Positions 23,549 through 33,022 of a stretch of DNA of 64,000 bases are shown here, piece after piece (the first letter of the stretch is position 1; every line of letters starts with the position of its first letter). The DNA lies in NCBI GenBank assembly GCA_963840445.1, contig CAWIZC010000024.1, positions 248,001 through 312,000 on the forward strand, given 5' to 3'. This stretch comes from AWTP1-13 sp963840445. GTDB lineage: Bacteria > Pseudomonadota > Alphaproteobacteria > Rhizobiales > Hyphomicrobiaceae. The notes beneath the pieces are model-generated. The model was not told the DNA's origin. It searched no databases and saw only the letters and a program-made list of their open reading frames with translations. The position numbers were made by a program, and so were the translations under genes.

Positions 23549-25315
23549 TCAACGCACGGAGCGTGCGCGGGAACTTGCCGATCCCGCGCGGCCGCCGGCC
23601 ACCGCCTCGTGCAGCAGCAGGACGGGAACGAGGCCGACGACGACGATGGTCAGCGCGCCGAGCGTGGCCTGCTCGAACTGCTCGAGGGCGGCGTAGCTGT
23701 AGACGTGGGTGGCGAGCGTCTCGAAGTTGAAGGGACGCAGCAGCAGCGTCGCCGGCAGCTCCTTCATGGCATCGACGAACACCAGCAGTCCGGCGGCCCC
23801 GAGCGCCGGCAGCAGCAGCGGCATATGCACACGCCACAGCGTTGTCAGCGTGGTCTCGCCCAACGTGCGGGCGGCGGCATCGAGGTTGGGCGACAGGCGC
23901 TCGAAGCCGGCATCGAGCGCACCGATCGAGACGGCGAGAAAGCGGATGGTGTAGGCCAGCACGATCACGAACAGGCTGCCCGACAGCAGCAGGCCGGTGG
24001 AGATGCCGAGCAAACTGCGCGCCAGCGCATCGACGTGGTTGTCGAAGGCTGCCAGTGGAATGAGAAGCCCGATGGCCAGCACGGTGCCGGGTAGCGCATA
24101 GCCGAGGCTCGCCGCCCGCACTGCCGTGCGCACCAGAGTGCCCGGCACCAGGCGCCGGGCGTAGGCCAGCAGCAGACCGGTCAGCACGGTTACCGCCGCG
24201 GCGACCACCGAGACGCTGAGACTGTTGCGCACCGCGCGCCAGAAGCCGATGGCCAAAGCGTCCGACACATGCGCAGCGGCCTGCACCAGCAGAACCGCGA
24301 ACGGCACGACGAAGCCCGCCAGGACCGGCAGGCAGCAGAACGCCGTGGCGGCATGGCGGTGCCAGCCCTCCAGGTCCGAGAAGGGAATGGAGCGATAGCG
24401 GCCGGTGGTGTGATGGAAGCGGCTGCCGCCGCGCGCGGCCCGTTCGGCGAGGATCAGCGCCAGCACCAGCAACAGCGCCACCAGCGCGATCTGCGCCGCG
24501 CCGCCGAGGCTCGAGCGCTGCAGCCAGGTGGTGTAGACGCTGACCGTCAGCGTCTGCACGCCGAGATACTGCACGGCTCCCAGATCGTTCAAGCACTCCA
24601 TCAAGGCCAGCGCAGCGCCGGCCGCCAGCGCCGGTCTCGCCAGCGGCAAGGCGACCGCCCAGAAGGTCTCAGCGGAGGTGCGGCCGAGCGTGCGCGCCAC
24701 TTCGAGCACGCAGATCGACTGCTGCACGAAGCTCGCCCGTGCTGACAGATAGACGTAAGGATAGAGAACGGCCGACAGCACCAGGATGGCGCCCGGCAGC
24801 GTGCGCACCTCGGGAAACCAGTAGTCGCGCACCGTTTGCCAGCCGAAAATCGCACGCAGCAGGCGCTGCACGGGGCCGGAGAAGTCGAGCAGCTCCACGT
24901 AGCAATAGGCGATGATGTAGGTGGGCATCGCCAGCGGCAGCACCAATAGGCGGTCGAGCACTGCCCGTCCCGGGAAGCGATACATGGTGACGAGCCAGGC
25001 GGTGCCGGTGCCGAACACCAGGCACAGCACGCCGGCTCCCAGCAGCAGCAGTGCCGTATCGGCCAATGCAGCCGGCAGCACGGTGCGCATCAGGTGCGGC
25101 CAGGCGTTGTCCGGCGCGCTGAGCGAGAGGGTGACGATGGTCGCGAGCGGCAGGGCCACGATGGCGGCGAGGATGGCGACGATCGCCATCCAAGCCGGCG
25201 ACACGCGCTGCCGTGCCCGCCAGGTGCGCAGGCGGCCCGGTATTTGCGCGAGCGAGCGCACGCATGCGCCCAGGCTTGCGGACAGGGTTGCGACTGACCC
25301 GCCTGCGAACTTCAT
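23549..25315 (-). CDS. Iron(III)-type ABC transporter permease (FbpB-like, two fused domains)
   Basis: A 588-residue permease made of two BPD_transp_1 (MetI-like) halves, about 12 helices. EAA-type loops are visible: first half EVARTLGRTSAETFWAVALP, second half DAAARTLGETTLTTLWRVHM. Fused permeases of this size serve ferric iron (FbpB/SfuB) uptake and sometimes thiamine or phosphonate import. No binding protein or ATPase gene is adjacent: dps lies downstream and the metallophosphoesterase gene diverges upstream. The partners must be encoded elsewhere. Confidence 0.88.
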   Translation of the reverse strand: MKFAGGSVATLSASLGACVRSLAQIPGRLRTWRARQRVSPAWMAIVAILAAIVALPLATIVTLSLSAPDNAWPHLMRTVLPAALADTALLLLGAGVLCLVFGTGTAWLVTMYRFPGRAVLDRLLVLPLAMPTYIIAYCYVELLDFSGPVQRLLRAIFGWQTVRDYWFPEVRTLPGAILVLSAVLYPYVYLSARASFVQQSICVLEVARTLGRTSAETFWAVALPLARPALAAGAALALMECLNDLGAVQYLGVQTLTVSVYTTWLQRSSLGGAAQIALVALLLVLALILAERAARGGSRFHHTTGRYRSIPFSDLEGWHRHAATAFCCLPVLAGFVVPFAVLLVQAAAHVSDALAIGFWRAVRNSLSVSVVAAAVTVLTGLLLAYARRLVPGTLVRTAVRAASLGYALPGTVLAIGLLIPLAAFDNHVDALARSLLGISTGLLLSGSLFVIVLAYTIRFLAVSIGALDAGFERLSPNLDAAARTLGETTLTTLWRVHMPLLLPALGAAGLLVFVDAMKELPATLLLRPFNFETLATHVYSYAALEQFEQATLGALTIVVVGLVPVLLLHEAVAGGRAGSASSRARSVR

Positions 25316-25592
25316 CGACCTCCGCTGCCCTCCGCTCCCGCTGTTTGCAGTGTCATAGGGTGGCAGGCGATGCTTGTCAGGGATTTCTTGAGGCGCAGCG
25401 TCAGGTTAGGCGCGATGAAGCGCTGGGCCGTTGTCCCACTGGCGTGACCGAGCGGCAACTATCTGCAGGGCAGTTTTGGGGTTCCGTTCAATGCAGGGAG
25501 AAGATGCAGGCCTACGGCGCAAAAGTATGGTCTTCTAGCAGACCCTTTTTGTCTTCCCATCCCAGACGTATTGGTTCGCGTTGGAGGCATTG

Positions 25593-27902
25593 ATGTCCGC
25601 TACACCTAGACCAACGGGCGAAAAAATCATTGAGCGACTTGAGGCCGGCAAGCTGCCCCAGATGGTCGATTGGTTCGATCCGCTCGTGCTGGGACTGGTT
25701 GCTGTCCGCACGCTGATCTCGAGCACGATCGGAGAATATGCCGATCAGCGGCCGATGCAGGAAGCAGCGGACGGCCAGAGGGATATGAAAAGGCTCTCGC
25801 GCCGCCATGACTACAGCAAGGTAGACACGAACCGGACACCACATGCCGTTCTTCCGCCAGATGCTGATCCTGACAACCCCTATTGCGTCAAAGACGACTC
25901 CAGCGAGTACAAGGACGCGCCGCCCGATGACCGGCTCCTGTTCAAGTCCAGGAGAAACCGATCGCTGCCCCTTGATGGCGACGCCCTTTGGGTGGACTTC
26001 ATTGCTGACCTCGGAGATGGCTTCGAGGCGACCTATGCAATGGCGCACTTGTTGGCGCGGCCCGAGATTGAAATTCCGGCCGTCAGCCGGAAGCTGCCGC
26101 CGATCAAGCTGCCCGCCGGCCAGATCCTGATCCTTGGCGGTGATTTGGCCTACCCGAATGCCACTGAAGAAGAGTACCGCACACGGTGCCTCGAACCTTA
26201 CGACTGGGCTTTTCCGTTCACGCCCGATCCAGATCGCGAAGAGGTGCTGGAGCCAAAGCGGGATCTGTTCTTCATTGCCGGCAATCACGACTGGTACGAT
26301 GGCCTTGCCGCCTTCTCCAACCAGTTCTGCTACGAGACATCCTCGATCGGCGGCTGGCGCTGCAGGCAGCAGCGCAGCTATTTCGGGCTGCAGCTGCCGT
26401 ACAATTGGTGGATCTGGGGCGTGGACGTCGCCTTGGGCGACAGCCTTGACGTCGCGCAGCGACACTATTTCGAGGCGCTGGTCGCCAAGCAGGTGAAGCC
26501 GGGCGACAAGATCATCATCGTGCTGCACGCCCCCGACTGGTTCAAGCACAACTACAAAGCGCTCACCATGATCTGCCAGTTGGCGCGGGAGAAGGGCAAA
26601 ATATGCGCGTTGCTGGCCGGCGACCTGCACCACTACAGCCGGTATGAGTTTGTCGGGCGGGATCCGAAGCTGCAACTCATCACGTCGGGTGGTGGCGGTG
26701 CTTTCGCACACCCCACGCACGACCAGAAGGCGAGCATCCGGGTGCGCGAGGAGGTTGCCGGAGCAGACCTCGTCGGAGCGACCGGGCCGAAGGAAGCACC
26801 AGGCAAGAAGGACAAGGTGCTCGGCTTGCTCACGCCCGCTCTTGCGGCGAGCGACGCGGATGGCAAGATCGGCTTCACCGCCAGCGGCAATCAGTTCTAT
26901 CCGACCAAGGGGCGCAGCAGGCTTCTCGCGCTGCAGAACATCTTCCTGCCCCTGCACAATATGCGCTTCGCGCTGTTTGTGGGCATGGTCTACATGATCT
27001 ATGCGTGGGTCTTCCAGATCGCCGTCGCCGATCCCACCGTCGCGATCAAGCAGGCACAGGCCGTCAACATCGAGATGCAGTGTCTGTCCGACAACCCTGG
27101 CAACGAGCAGGCGGCCCGCGATTGCAGTGATACGAAGGTCGCCGCTCTCGACAAGAGGCTGTCGGAATTGACGAGTCCGGCTGAGGTTTCGGCGTCTCGA
27201 GGCAAGCCCTCGCGGGCGGCGGCAAAAGAGGAGGTGAGCAGCAAACTCGACAAGCTGTTGGCCGATATCCAGAAGCAGGGAGGGTGGTGGAACTATCTCT
27301 GGGGCGTATTGAGCGTGCAGTTCTCGCCGGATCGCGTGCTGAGCGGCATGCTCGCAAGTCCCGCATTCTTCTTTCTGGTCGCCGGCCTCTGGATCGGGCT
27401 GGTGCAGTATGCGGAAGCCGATATCGCCTCGGCGTTTCTCAGATGGTCGGCCAAGCTCGTTCTCGGCACGGTTCATACCGCCGCGCATCTGACGGTGCTT
27501 CTGGCGACCAATTCGATGCTGGGCATCGTCTACAATTTCTTCGCCGAGAGCCACAACCTGTTCGTGAAAGTGCCGGGCGTGGCTCTGTACACCGTCCTGA
27601 TGGTCCTCATCGGCGGCTTCCTGGGTGCCTTCGTATTCGGTATCTATTGGGTGGTGACGTCCTTGCTGTTCGGTATGCACCAGGACGCCTTCAGCGCGCT
27701 CGGGATCAGGAATTACAAGAACTTCCTGCGCATGAAATTCGAGCCGAACAAGCTGACGATCTACCCGATTGCCCTCGACAAAGTCCCCGGCCGCTACGGC
27801 TGGGAGCCGCGCGACAAGGGCGCTGTCGAAGGCTCCTTGATAAATCCAAAAAAGAAACTCAAGCCACGCTTGATAGAGGGGCCAATTGTCATCGAGAGGT
27901 GA
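25593..27902 (+). CDS. Membrane-anchored calcineurin-like metallophosphoesterase
   Basis: A 769-residue protein. The metallophosphoesterase core is at residues about 170-370: ILILGGDLAYPNA (GD-x-x-Y), FFIAGNHDWYDG (GNHD), IIIVLHAPDWFKHN and LLAGDLHHYSRYEFVG (the G-x-H-x position reads DLHH). Membrane helices follow at about 450 (MRFALFVGMVYMIYAWVFQI) and in four segments between 590 and 690 (FFFLVAGLWIGLVQYAEA; VALYTVLMVLIGGFLGAFVF). A linker rich in Lys/Glu and Ala lies between. It probably hydrolyses a phosphoester at the membrane; the substrate is unknown. The ATG at 25593 follows GGAGG. A longer antisense ORF is a shadow. Confidence 0.82.
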   Translation: MSATPRPTGEKIIERLEAGKLPQMVDWFDPLVLGLVAVRTLISSTIGEYADQRPMQEAADGQRDMKRLSRRHDYSKVDTNRTPHAVLPPDADPDNPYCVKDDSSEYKDAPPDDRLLFKSRRNRSLPLDGDALWVDFIADLGDGFEATYAMAHLLARPEIEIPAVSRKLPPIKLPAGQILILGGDLAYPNATEEEYRTRCLEPYDWAFPFTPDPDREEVLEPKRDLFFIAGNHDWYDGLAAFSNQFCYETSSIGGWRCRQQRSYFGLQLPYNWWIWGVDVALGDSLDVAQRHYFEALVAKQVKPGDKIIIVLHAPDWFKHNYKALTMICQLAREKGKICALLAGDLHHYSRYEFVGRDPKLQLITSGGGGAFAHPTHDQKASIRVREEVAGADLVGATGPKEAPGKKDKVLGLLTPALAASDADGKIGFTASGNQFYPTKGRSRLLALQNIFLPLHNMRFALFVGMVYMIYAWVFQIAVADPTVAIKQAQAVNIEMQCLSDNPGNEQAARDCSDTKVAALDKRLSELTSPAEVSASRGKPSRAAAKEEVSSKLDKLLADIQKQGGWWNYLWGVLSVQFSPDRVLSGMLASPAFFFLVAGLWIGLVQYAEADIASAFLRWSAKLVLGTVHTAAHLTVLLATNSMLGIVYNFFAESHNLFVKVPGVALYTVLMVLIGGFLGAFVFGIYWVVTSLLFGMHQDAFSALGIRNYKNFLRMKFEPNKLTIYPIALDKVPGRYGWEPRDKGAVEGSLINPKKKLKPRLIEGPIVIER

Positions 27903-28027
27903 CCCGCCGCCTCCGTGATTGCCCATCTTTGCCGCCAGTGTCCTGAGCAGGCTGCGGCCCAAGGGTGACTGCAGAGGCTATGAACCTGCTGGAGCGGGCA
28001 CTGTCCTGCATGGAGACAACAAGGCCC

Positions 28028-29143
28028 ATGTCACGCGGCTTGCAGCAGGCCTTGCATTCGGTAAGTCGTCGCGAATTCGGTGTCGGAGCGGGTGCCCTGA
28101 TGGCTGCCACATCCGTCGGCACCGGGTGTGGGCGTGCTGCGGCGGGATACGAGGAGAGCATTCGGCGTATTTGGGCTCCGCTGCGTGCGGAAGAGGGCAT
28201 GCGTGAACTCGTGCGCGCCGGCACGCTGGCGGCCAACAGCCACAACACCCAGCCGTGGCGCTTCAAGGTCAGCGAACGCTCGATTGCCGTTCTACCGGAT
28301 CTGTCGCGCAGAACAGCGGTGGTAGATCCCGACAACCATCATGTCTTCTGCTCGCTGGGGTGTGCGACGGAAAACATCGTGCAGGCAGCCGGGGTCTTTG
28401 GACACAGCGCGACGGCAGAGTTTGACGATGCAAGAGGACAGGTTGTCATCGCGCTCACCCCGACCTCAGTTCCCGCGTCCCCGCTCTCGGCTGCGATCGT
28501 TGAGCGGCAATGCACACGTGCCGAATACGATGGCCGCGTGCTGCCGAAGGAGACAATTGCGGCATTGCAAGCAGCGGGCAGCACCGACGGCGTCACCTGC
28601 ACGATCATCGAGGATAGACGGCGGCTGGAGAGCGTTCTCGAGGCCATCACCGAGGCCAACTCGGCGCAGATGGGCGACAAAGCCTTCGTTGCCGAGCTCG
28701 TAACGTGGCTTCGCTTCAATGATGCTCACGCGCTGGACACCCTGGACGGCCTGTTCACGCGCATCTCTGGAAATCCACCTATGCCGCCGTGGCTGGGCAG
28801 GCAAGTGATCGGCCTCTTCATGACGGAAAAGAGCGAGAACGATCGCTACGCGAGGCATGTGCGCTCATCTTCCGGCGTTGCCGTGTTCTCGTCCACGGAG
28901 AGCAAGAGCGCCTGGGTCGCCGCAGGGCGTGCCTACCAGCGGTTCGCGCTGCAAGCCACGCTGTTTGGTGTCCGGCACGCGTTTGTCAATCAGCCGGTAG
29001 AGGTCGCAGCCCTGCGTCCCAAGTTCGCTGCTCTGCTCGGGCTCGGCGCCCAGCGCCCCGATCTGGTCATCCGCTTCGGTTATGGACCAGTGCTCCCGCG
29101 AGCACTGCGCCGACCTGTGGAGGCCGTGATCGAATCTGTGTGA
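28028..29143 (+). CDS. Tat-exported nitroreductase-fold protein (Acg family)
   Basis: A 371-residue protein. The N-terminus carries a twin-arginine signal, SRREFGVGAGALMAATSVG, ending in GTGCG, which could be a lipobox cysteine. The rest has the two-domain nitroreductase fold of Acg/Rv3131-like proteins: RAGTLAANSHNTQPWRFKV (FMN contact), ATENIVQAAGVFGHSATAEF, AYQRFALQATLFGVRHAFVN and LVIRFGYGPVLPRALRRPV. The ligand could be FMN, but many Acg proteins sequester rather than use it. I chose ATG 28028, downstream of GGAGA; the frame is open from 27965. Confidence 0.85.
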   Translation: MSRGLQQALHSVSRREFGVGAGALMAATSVGTGCGRAAAGYEESIRRIWAPLRAEEGMRELVRAGTLAANSHNTQPWRFKVSERSIAVLPDLSRRTAVVDPDNHHVFCSLGCATENIVQAAGVFGHSATAEFDDARGQVVIALTPTSVPASPLSAAIVERQCTRAEYDGRVLPKETIAALQAAGSTDGVTCTIIEDRRRLESVLEAITEANSAQMGDKAFVAELVTWLRFNDAHALDTLDGLFTRISGNPPMPPWLGRQVIGLFMTEKSENDRYARHVRSSSGVAVFSSTESKSAWVAAGRAYQRFALQATLFGVRHAFVNQPVEVAALRPKFAALLGLGAQRPDLVIRFGYGPVLPRALRRPVEAVIESV

Positions 29144-29413
29144 GGTCTGACGCCTGATTGTCGCAAGCTGCGCACTCGCATTGAGAGTTCGGCGAGGGCG
29201 CCGCTTGTTCGCCTAGCCGCAATTAGTGCCGCCGTGATGCCAAGTACTGGGTTTGCTCGCGTTTCGAGCTTGGTGGTGCTTCCGCATCCCGAAGGGGCGG
29301 AGTGAACACGCGATGAAGCCTCCGCAACGGCGCCGCAAAGCGACGCTAGTCGTTTCGAGCAATCGAATGCTCAGTGTGCCGGTCAAAGGATCCCACTCGG
29401 GAAAAAAATACGT

Positions 29414-30022
29414 ATGACCTCGTCGGCAAACGCGTTTCGGCAGCACCTTGGTTCTGAAGTTTCCCGGCTGCTGGGTGACGACTGGCGCTTCTTCAAATCG
29501 CAGTGCCAACTGCGCGCCGCCACCCCGGATGGCCACAACGTCATCGTTCTGTCGGGGTCCAGCCAGTTCTCTCCATACATTGATATCGAGTTCTACTTTG
29601 GCCGCAACTTCGCGGCAGCCAAGCAATTGGAAAAGCTCCTCGGTGGGCATCAGGCCGTCTATCACATCCTGCTCTACTCCCGGTCCCGCCAGCATATGCA
29701 GGGGCTCGCTTATACGGGGCCGGATACATGGCCCGTCGACCTCTCCTGTCCGCCGGATGGCTTGGCCTCGGAGGTCGCCGCTGCGGCACGTGGCATGGCA
29801 TTCCCGTTCTTCGAGCGCTTCGCTGATATCGGCGCGGCACGTGACGCGCTGGCGCACAACGATCCCTGGTGTTTCGGGGGCGACCACGCATGGCGCTCGC
29901 TTCTATTGCTTGACGCTGCCATGGGCGACCTGCAGCATTTCAAGGATTGGTCGGCAGTGCTCGACGATTTCCAACGCAAGCAAGCCGATGAGGAAGTGGC
30001 GCGGATCGAGCAGATTCTTTGA
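29414..30022 (+). CDS. Hypothetical protein, 202 residues
   Basis: Not recognised. A soluble, mixed alpha/beta protein with many aromatics (LLGDDWRFFKSQCQLRA, FSPYIDIEFYFGRNFAAA). A central hydrophobic strand-helix (AVYHILLYSRSRQHMQGLAY) and a charged helical C-terminus (DFQRKQADEEVARIEQIL) are visible. It has no signal peptide. The shape recalls small immunity-type or DUF4304-like proteins, but I cannot support that. It stands alone; ATG 29414 is preceded only by GGGAAAAAAATA, a weak ribosome site. Confidence 0.6.
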   Translation: MTSSANAFRQHLGSEVSRLLGDDWRFFKSQCQLRAATPDGHNVIVLSGSSQFSPYIDIEFYFGRNFAAAKQLEKLLGGHQAVYHILLYSRSRQHMQGLAYTGPDTWPVDLSCPPDGLASEVAAAARGMAFPFFERFADIGAARDALAHNDPWCFGGDHAWRSLLLLDAAMGDLQHFKDWSAVLDDFQRKQADEEVARIEQIL

Positions 30023-30247
30023 TCCGCGGCGATCAGTCGATGTCCGGAGGGGCATTCCGGTCAGTGACCGCACCTCGGATTGCGCCTACTGCGCAAGCCG
30101 GTCCGAGGCAGCGAGACCCGAGAGCGTTGCTCTCGGGCCACGAGCATCTCGACTAGGTATTGGTATTTCCACGCTTCGACTGTGCTGCTCATGCTTCGAG
30201 CAACAATCTTCTCCTTGCGCAGCACCCGTATCCCAAGTGCATAGAGA

Positions 30248-31138
30248 TCAGTAAGTGAACTTTAGTGTCCCCACGTACCGCTCGTCGCACGCAAAGAGGG
30301 AGGCGCCACAACCAACCACAGGTCTGTCAATGTTCGTGTCCCAGTACCTGAAGTCGATGGACCACTTTTCGGCGAAGCCAAGCGTGAAGCCGACGTTCCA
30401 ATATAGATAATTGTTCTCGTCGCCAGTTACGTTCAACCTGTAGACCGTCCTGTCACCCACGTTGCCGGCAGCGGTTTGGTACCCGATCAGAGCGCTGAAG
30501 CTTGGAGTCCACTCGCGCCCCAGCATGAACTTCGGCAGGTTCTGCGTGAACGCACCCTCGAAGGTCCACACTTGGCCTGCCTCATACTGATAGTCGGGTG
30601 AGTAGAATGCTGTCGCGCCGATCGTTGCGTCCCTCCAGAGCTCGGCGCTGGCACCGACTTTGAGTTCCACGTAATCGTAGTCGCGATTATCAACCGCACC
30701 CAGGGTGTTGATGCCGAGGCGAGCCGAATTGGGATAGCTATAGTAGATTACGCCAAGGTCCCACGTAATCCTGCCGGTAACCGGTTTGATGCCGAGATAC
30801 CAGTCCATCTCGATGTTGGCGACTGTGCTGTTGCCGGGGAAGCCAAACAAGCCGGTTCCACCCCAGTCGAGGTTTGAAGCCCAGACGCCAGCGTAGAAGA
30901 TTCCGCACGTCAGGTCGGCGCCACCTTGGATAGCGGGCCCCTCAGAAGTCTGCGAGATGCCGCGGAAGACATATTCCGTGGCGAGCCCCACGTTTGCAGA
31001 GAGTTTGCAGCGCTCCTGTGCTGGCGCGACATTCCTGGTCCTCCCGGGCATGCCATCGGCGAGCGCTGGTCCGCACAGGATGAGCGCGGCCAAAGGCGCC
31101 GCAATGCTGGCTGCGACCCTGTGAAATTGTGTGTTCAT
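30248..31138 (-). CDS. TorF-family putative outer-membrane porin
   Basis: A 296-residue beta-barrel protein with a signal peptide (AASIAAPLAALILCGPALA). The diagnostic stretch SANVGLATEYVFRGISQTSE followed by PAIQGGADLTCGIFYAGVWA is the TorF family start, with alternating strands after it and a C-terminal YVGTLKFTY. The C-terminal Tyr suits outer-membrane insertion. I chose ATG 31138 (MNTQFHRV) because a strong signal peptide starts there. The role is unknown. Confidence 0.88.
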   Translation of the reverse strand: MNTQFHRVAASIAAPLAALILCGPALADGMPGRTRNVAPAQERCKLSANVGLATEYVFRGISQTSEGPAIQGGADLTCGIFYAGVWASNLDWGGTGLFGFPGNSTVANIEMDWYLGIKPVTGRITWDLGVIYYSYPNSARLGINTLGAVDNRDYDYVELKVGASAELWRDATIGATAFYSPDYQYEAGQVWTFEGAFTQNLPKFMLGREWTPSFSALIGYQTAAGNVGDRTVYRLNVTGDENNYLYWNVGFTLGFAEKWSIDFRYWDTNIDRPVVGCGASLFACDERYVGTLKFTY

Positions 31139-31705
31139 GTCGGCATCCCCATTAATCCATCGTTGCATTCAATTTCTCGTCGATTCGGGCGCAATGCGAA
31201 TGGCTTACAGTATTCGGACCTGGCCGATCAGGTATTCGTGTGTTAATGCAGCAACGACCTGAAGAGGATATTCGGCATTAGTATTCATATATAGAATGTT
31301 CTTTGCAGGCGAAGCTCGACTAGGCTCTGGTGGGGAACGTGAAAGTCCGGCCGGCGATGGCCAAGGACTCAATATCCAGACCACTTCCGGCATTGCCGCG
31401 TCAGGCAGCTGACCTTGCGCGATTGCACCGGGCGCTGCGTCGACGACGTGCCCGTCGCGCGCAATCATTCGCAGGAATGTTCGCAGGTATCGCAAGCAGC
31501 AACTGCCTGCGCTCCTAGGTCTAGGAGAAACTGAAGCGCCGGCGGCTTGGCCCGTTCGGGAAGCCAACTCCAGACATAGACGGCGCAACGTCTACTAGGT
31601 CGTGAACTCATAAAGGCGAAGCATGATGCCCCGCTATTTGAGGCATGGCGGACAAACATCTGCGCGGTCCAAAGGTCTGTTCCCTATGGAGAAGTCAAAG
31701 TAACA
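31139..31705. other. 567-bp gap upstream of the TorF gene
   Basis: No convincing gene. The stretch 31200-31300 is AT-richer than its surroundings and repeats TATTCG or TATTCA four times (near 31208, 31232, 31270, 31282), possibly a regulatory region for the porin gene. Short open frames (for example 31205-31588 minus) lack coding character. Confidence 0.4.
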
Positions 31706-32098
31706 CTATGCCGCTGCAATGCAGGAGACTTCTACGTCGAACGGGCCATGCCAGCCGGAAACGAAGATAAAATTGCGCGCCGGCGGTTCGAACTGAAAGA
31801 AGCGCCCATAGACTTCATTTATGGTTTGAAAATGAACTGGGTCATTGCAGTAGACCGTACACTGCACGACCTTGCCCAGAGACGATCCGGCTGCAGCGAG
31901 GCACTGCTCCATTTGCGCAAGCACAATGTCCGTCTGTTCGGCCACCGAGAAGCTCCTCACCTCGCCGGTCACCGCATCATAAGGGGGCATTTGCGACACG
32001 TAGACGATGCCACCGTGCGCAACCACGAGGCTAATGGGAACCTTGCGAACCTCCGCATAGGTCGAGAAAGGCTCAACTCGAATTATCTGCTTCGTCAT
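31706..32098 (-). CDS. RidA-like (YjgF/YER057c) protein
   Basis: A 130-residue RidA-fold protein: VVAHGGIVYVSQMPPYDAVT, the helix ADIVLAQMEQCLAAAGSSL type segment (QTDIVLAQMEQCLAAAGSS), KVVQCTVYCNDPVHFQTINE and FFQFEPPARNFIFVSGW. RidA proper hydrolyses reactive enamines with an Arg near the C-terminus (VARLP). Here that position reads VSGWHGPF, so the catalytic Arg is missing and it probably belongs to a non-deaminating Rid group. I chose ATG 32098 (MTKQIIRV). It diverges from the ArsR-type regulator (135 bp), which may control it. Confidence 0.85.
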   Translation of the reverse strand: MTKQIIRVEPFSTYAEVRKVPISLVVAHGGIVYVSQMPPYDAVTGEVRSFSVAEQTDIVLAQMEQCLAAAGSSLGKVVQCTVYCNDPVHFQTINEVYGRFFQFEPPARNFIFVSGWHGPFDVEVSCIAAA

Positions 32099-32233
32099 GC
32101 TGCACCCCGGCTCTCTTCCAAGGTTTTTCACGTTGGTAGAGGCGAACCTCCTAGGTTCAGTCTGCATAATGGTTCGGTCGACGCCGAACTCTGCCAGCTT
32201 GCTGGATTGTGAACACCGGAGTTGAGAGATTGC

Positions 32234-32962
32234 ATGGTGGCAGCAGCGAATCTTGTCGAGGTCGCCGCGCTTGTCGGCGACACCGCACGGGCAACAATCC
32301 TTGCTGCCCTGATGGGCGGGCAGGCTCTGACAGCGATTGAATTAGGATCCCTGGCGGGTGTGGGGAAGTCTACGGCGTCGGAGCACTTGAGCAAGCTGGT
32401 CGGCGCAAGGCTCATCACCGCAACGGCGCAAGGGCGTTTCAAGTACTATCGCATCTCCTCCCCGCGTGTGGCCGCGATGCTGGAAAGCATTATTGCGGTG
32501 GCAGCCATCGACGTGCCACCGCGTTTCCGGCCCAGGTCCGCCGCCGAAGACGCTCTCTGCATAGCCCGTACCTGCTACGACCATCTTGCAGGCCGTCTTG
32601 GTGCCGCCCTAGCTGATGCGATGGTCGCCCAGGGTCATCTCGTTCTTTCCAATGATGGTGGTGAGGTGACCCGCAGCGGGCGAGAGTTTCTGTCCTCGTT
32701 CGGCGCGAGACTCGTTCCCCAATACGCGGCGAAACGCGTCTACTGCAAACCATGCCTCGATTGGAGCGAGCGTCGGTATCACGTCGCTGGTCATGTCGGC
32801 GCCGAGGTGTGCCGGAGATGCCTGGAGCTAAAGTGGATTGAACGACAATCGGGAACACGAGCAGTGGTTGTGACACAAAAGGGCCATCGAGGATTCCAGC
32901 GCATTTTTAGCGTCGACACCGCAGAGCAGTTGGTGATCGCGAAAAAATGTGCAGGCGGATGA
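32234..32962 (+). CDS. ArsR-family regulator with Cys-rich C-terminal domain
   Basis: A 242-residue protein. Residues about 8-90 are the winged helix (VGDTARATILAALMGGQALT, LGSLAGVGKSTASEHLSKL, ITATAQGRFKYYRISSPRV). A second domain (residues about 100-240) contains YCKPCLDWSERRYHVAGHVG and EVCRRCLELKWIE. The 'CLDWSERR-H-x-AG' signature is common in this longer ArsR-type group, and the two CxxC-like pairs could bind metal. The start is ATG 32234; TTG 32222 is possible. It is divergent from the ridA-like gene. The effector is unknown. Confidence 0.85.
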   Translation: MVAAANLVEVAALVGDTARATILAALMGGQALTAIELGSLAGVGKSTASEHLSKLVGARLITATAQGRFKYYRISSPRVAAMLESIIAVAAIDVPPRFRPRSAAEDALCIARTCYDHLAGRLGAALADAMVAQGHLVLSNDGGEVTRSGREFLSSFGARLVPQYAAKRVYCKPCLDWSERRYHVAGHVGAEVCRRCLELKWIERQSGTRAVVVTQKGHRGFQRIFSVDTAEQLVIAKKCAGG

Positions 32963-33022
32963 CTCCGCCTGCCGATCACCACACTAGGGCGCTTCCGGTT
33001 CGCAGAGAAGCAATCCCCTTAG

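Noticed and set aside
25512..27962. An 816-residue open frame on the minus strand
   Set aside because: It is antisense to the metallophosphoesterase gene, whose motifs are clear on the plus strand. Long antisense frames arise in GC-rich DNA; no family motif is visible in its translation.
31205..31588. A 127-residue minus-strand frame in the gap before the TorF gene
   Set aside because: Composition and lack of any conserved pattern suggest a chance frame.
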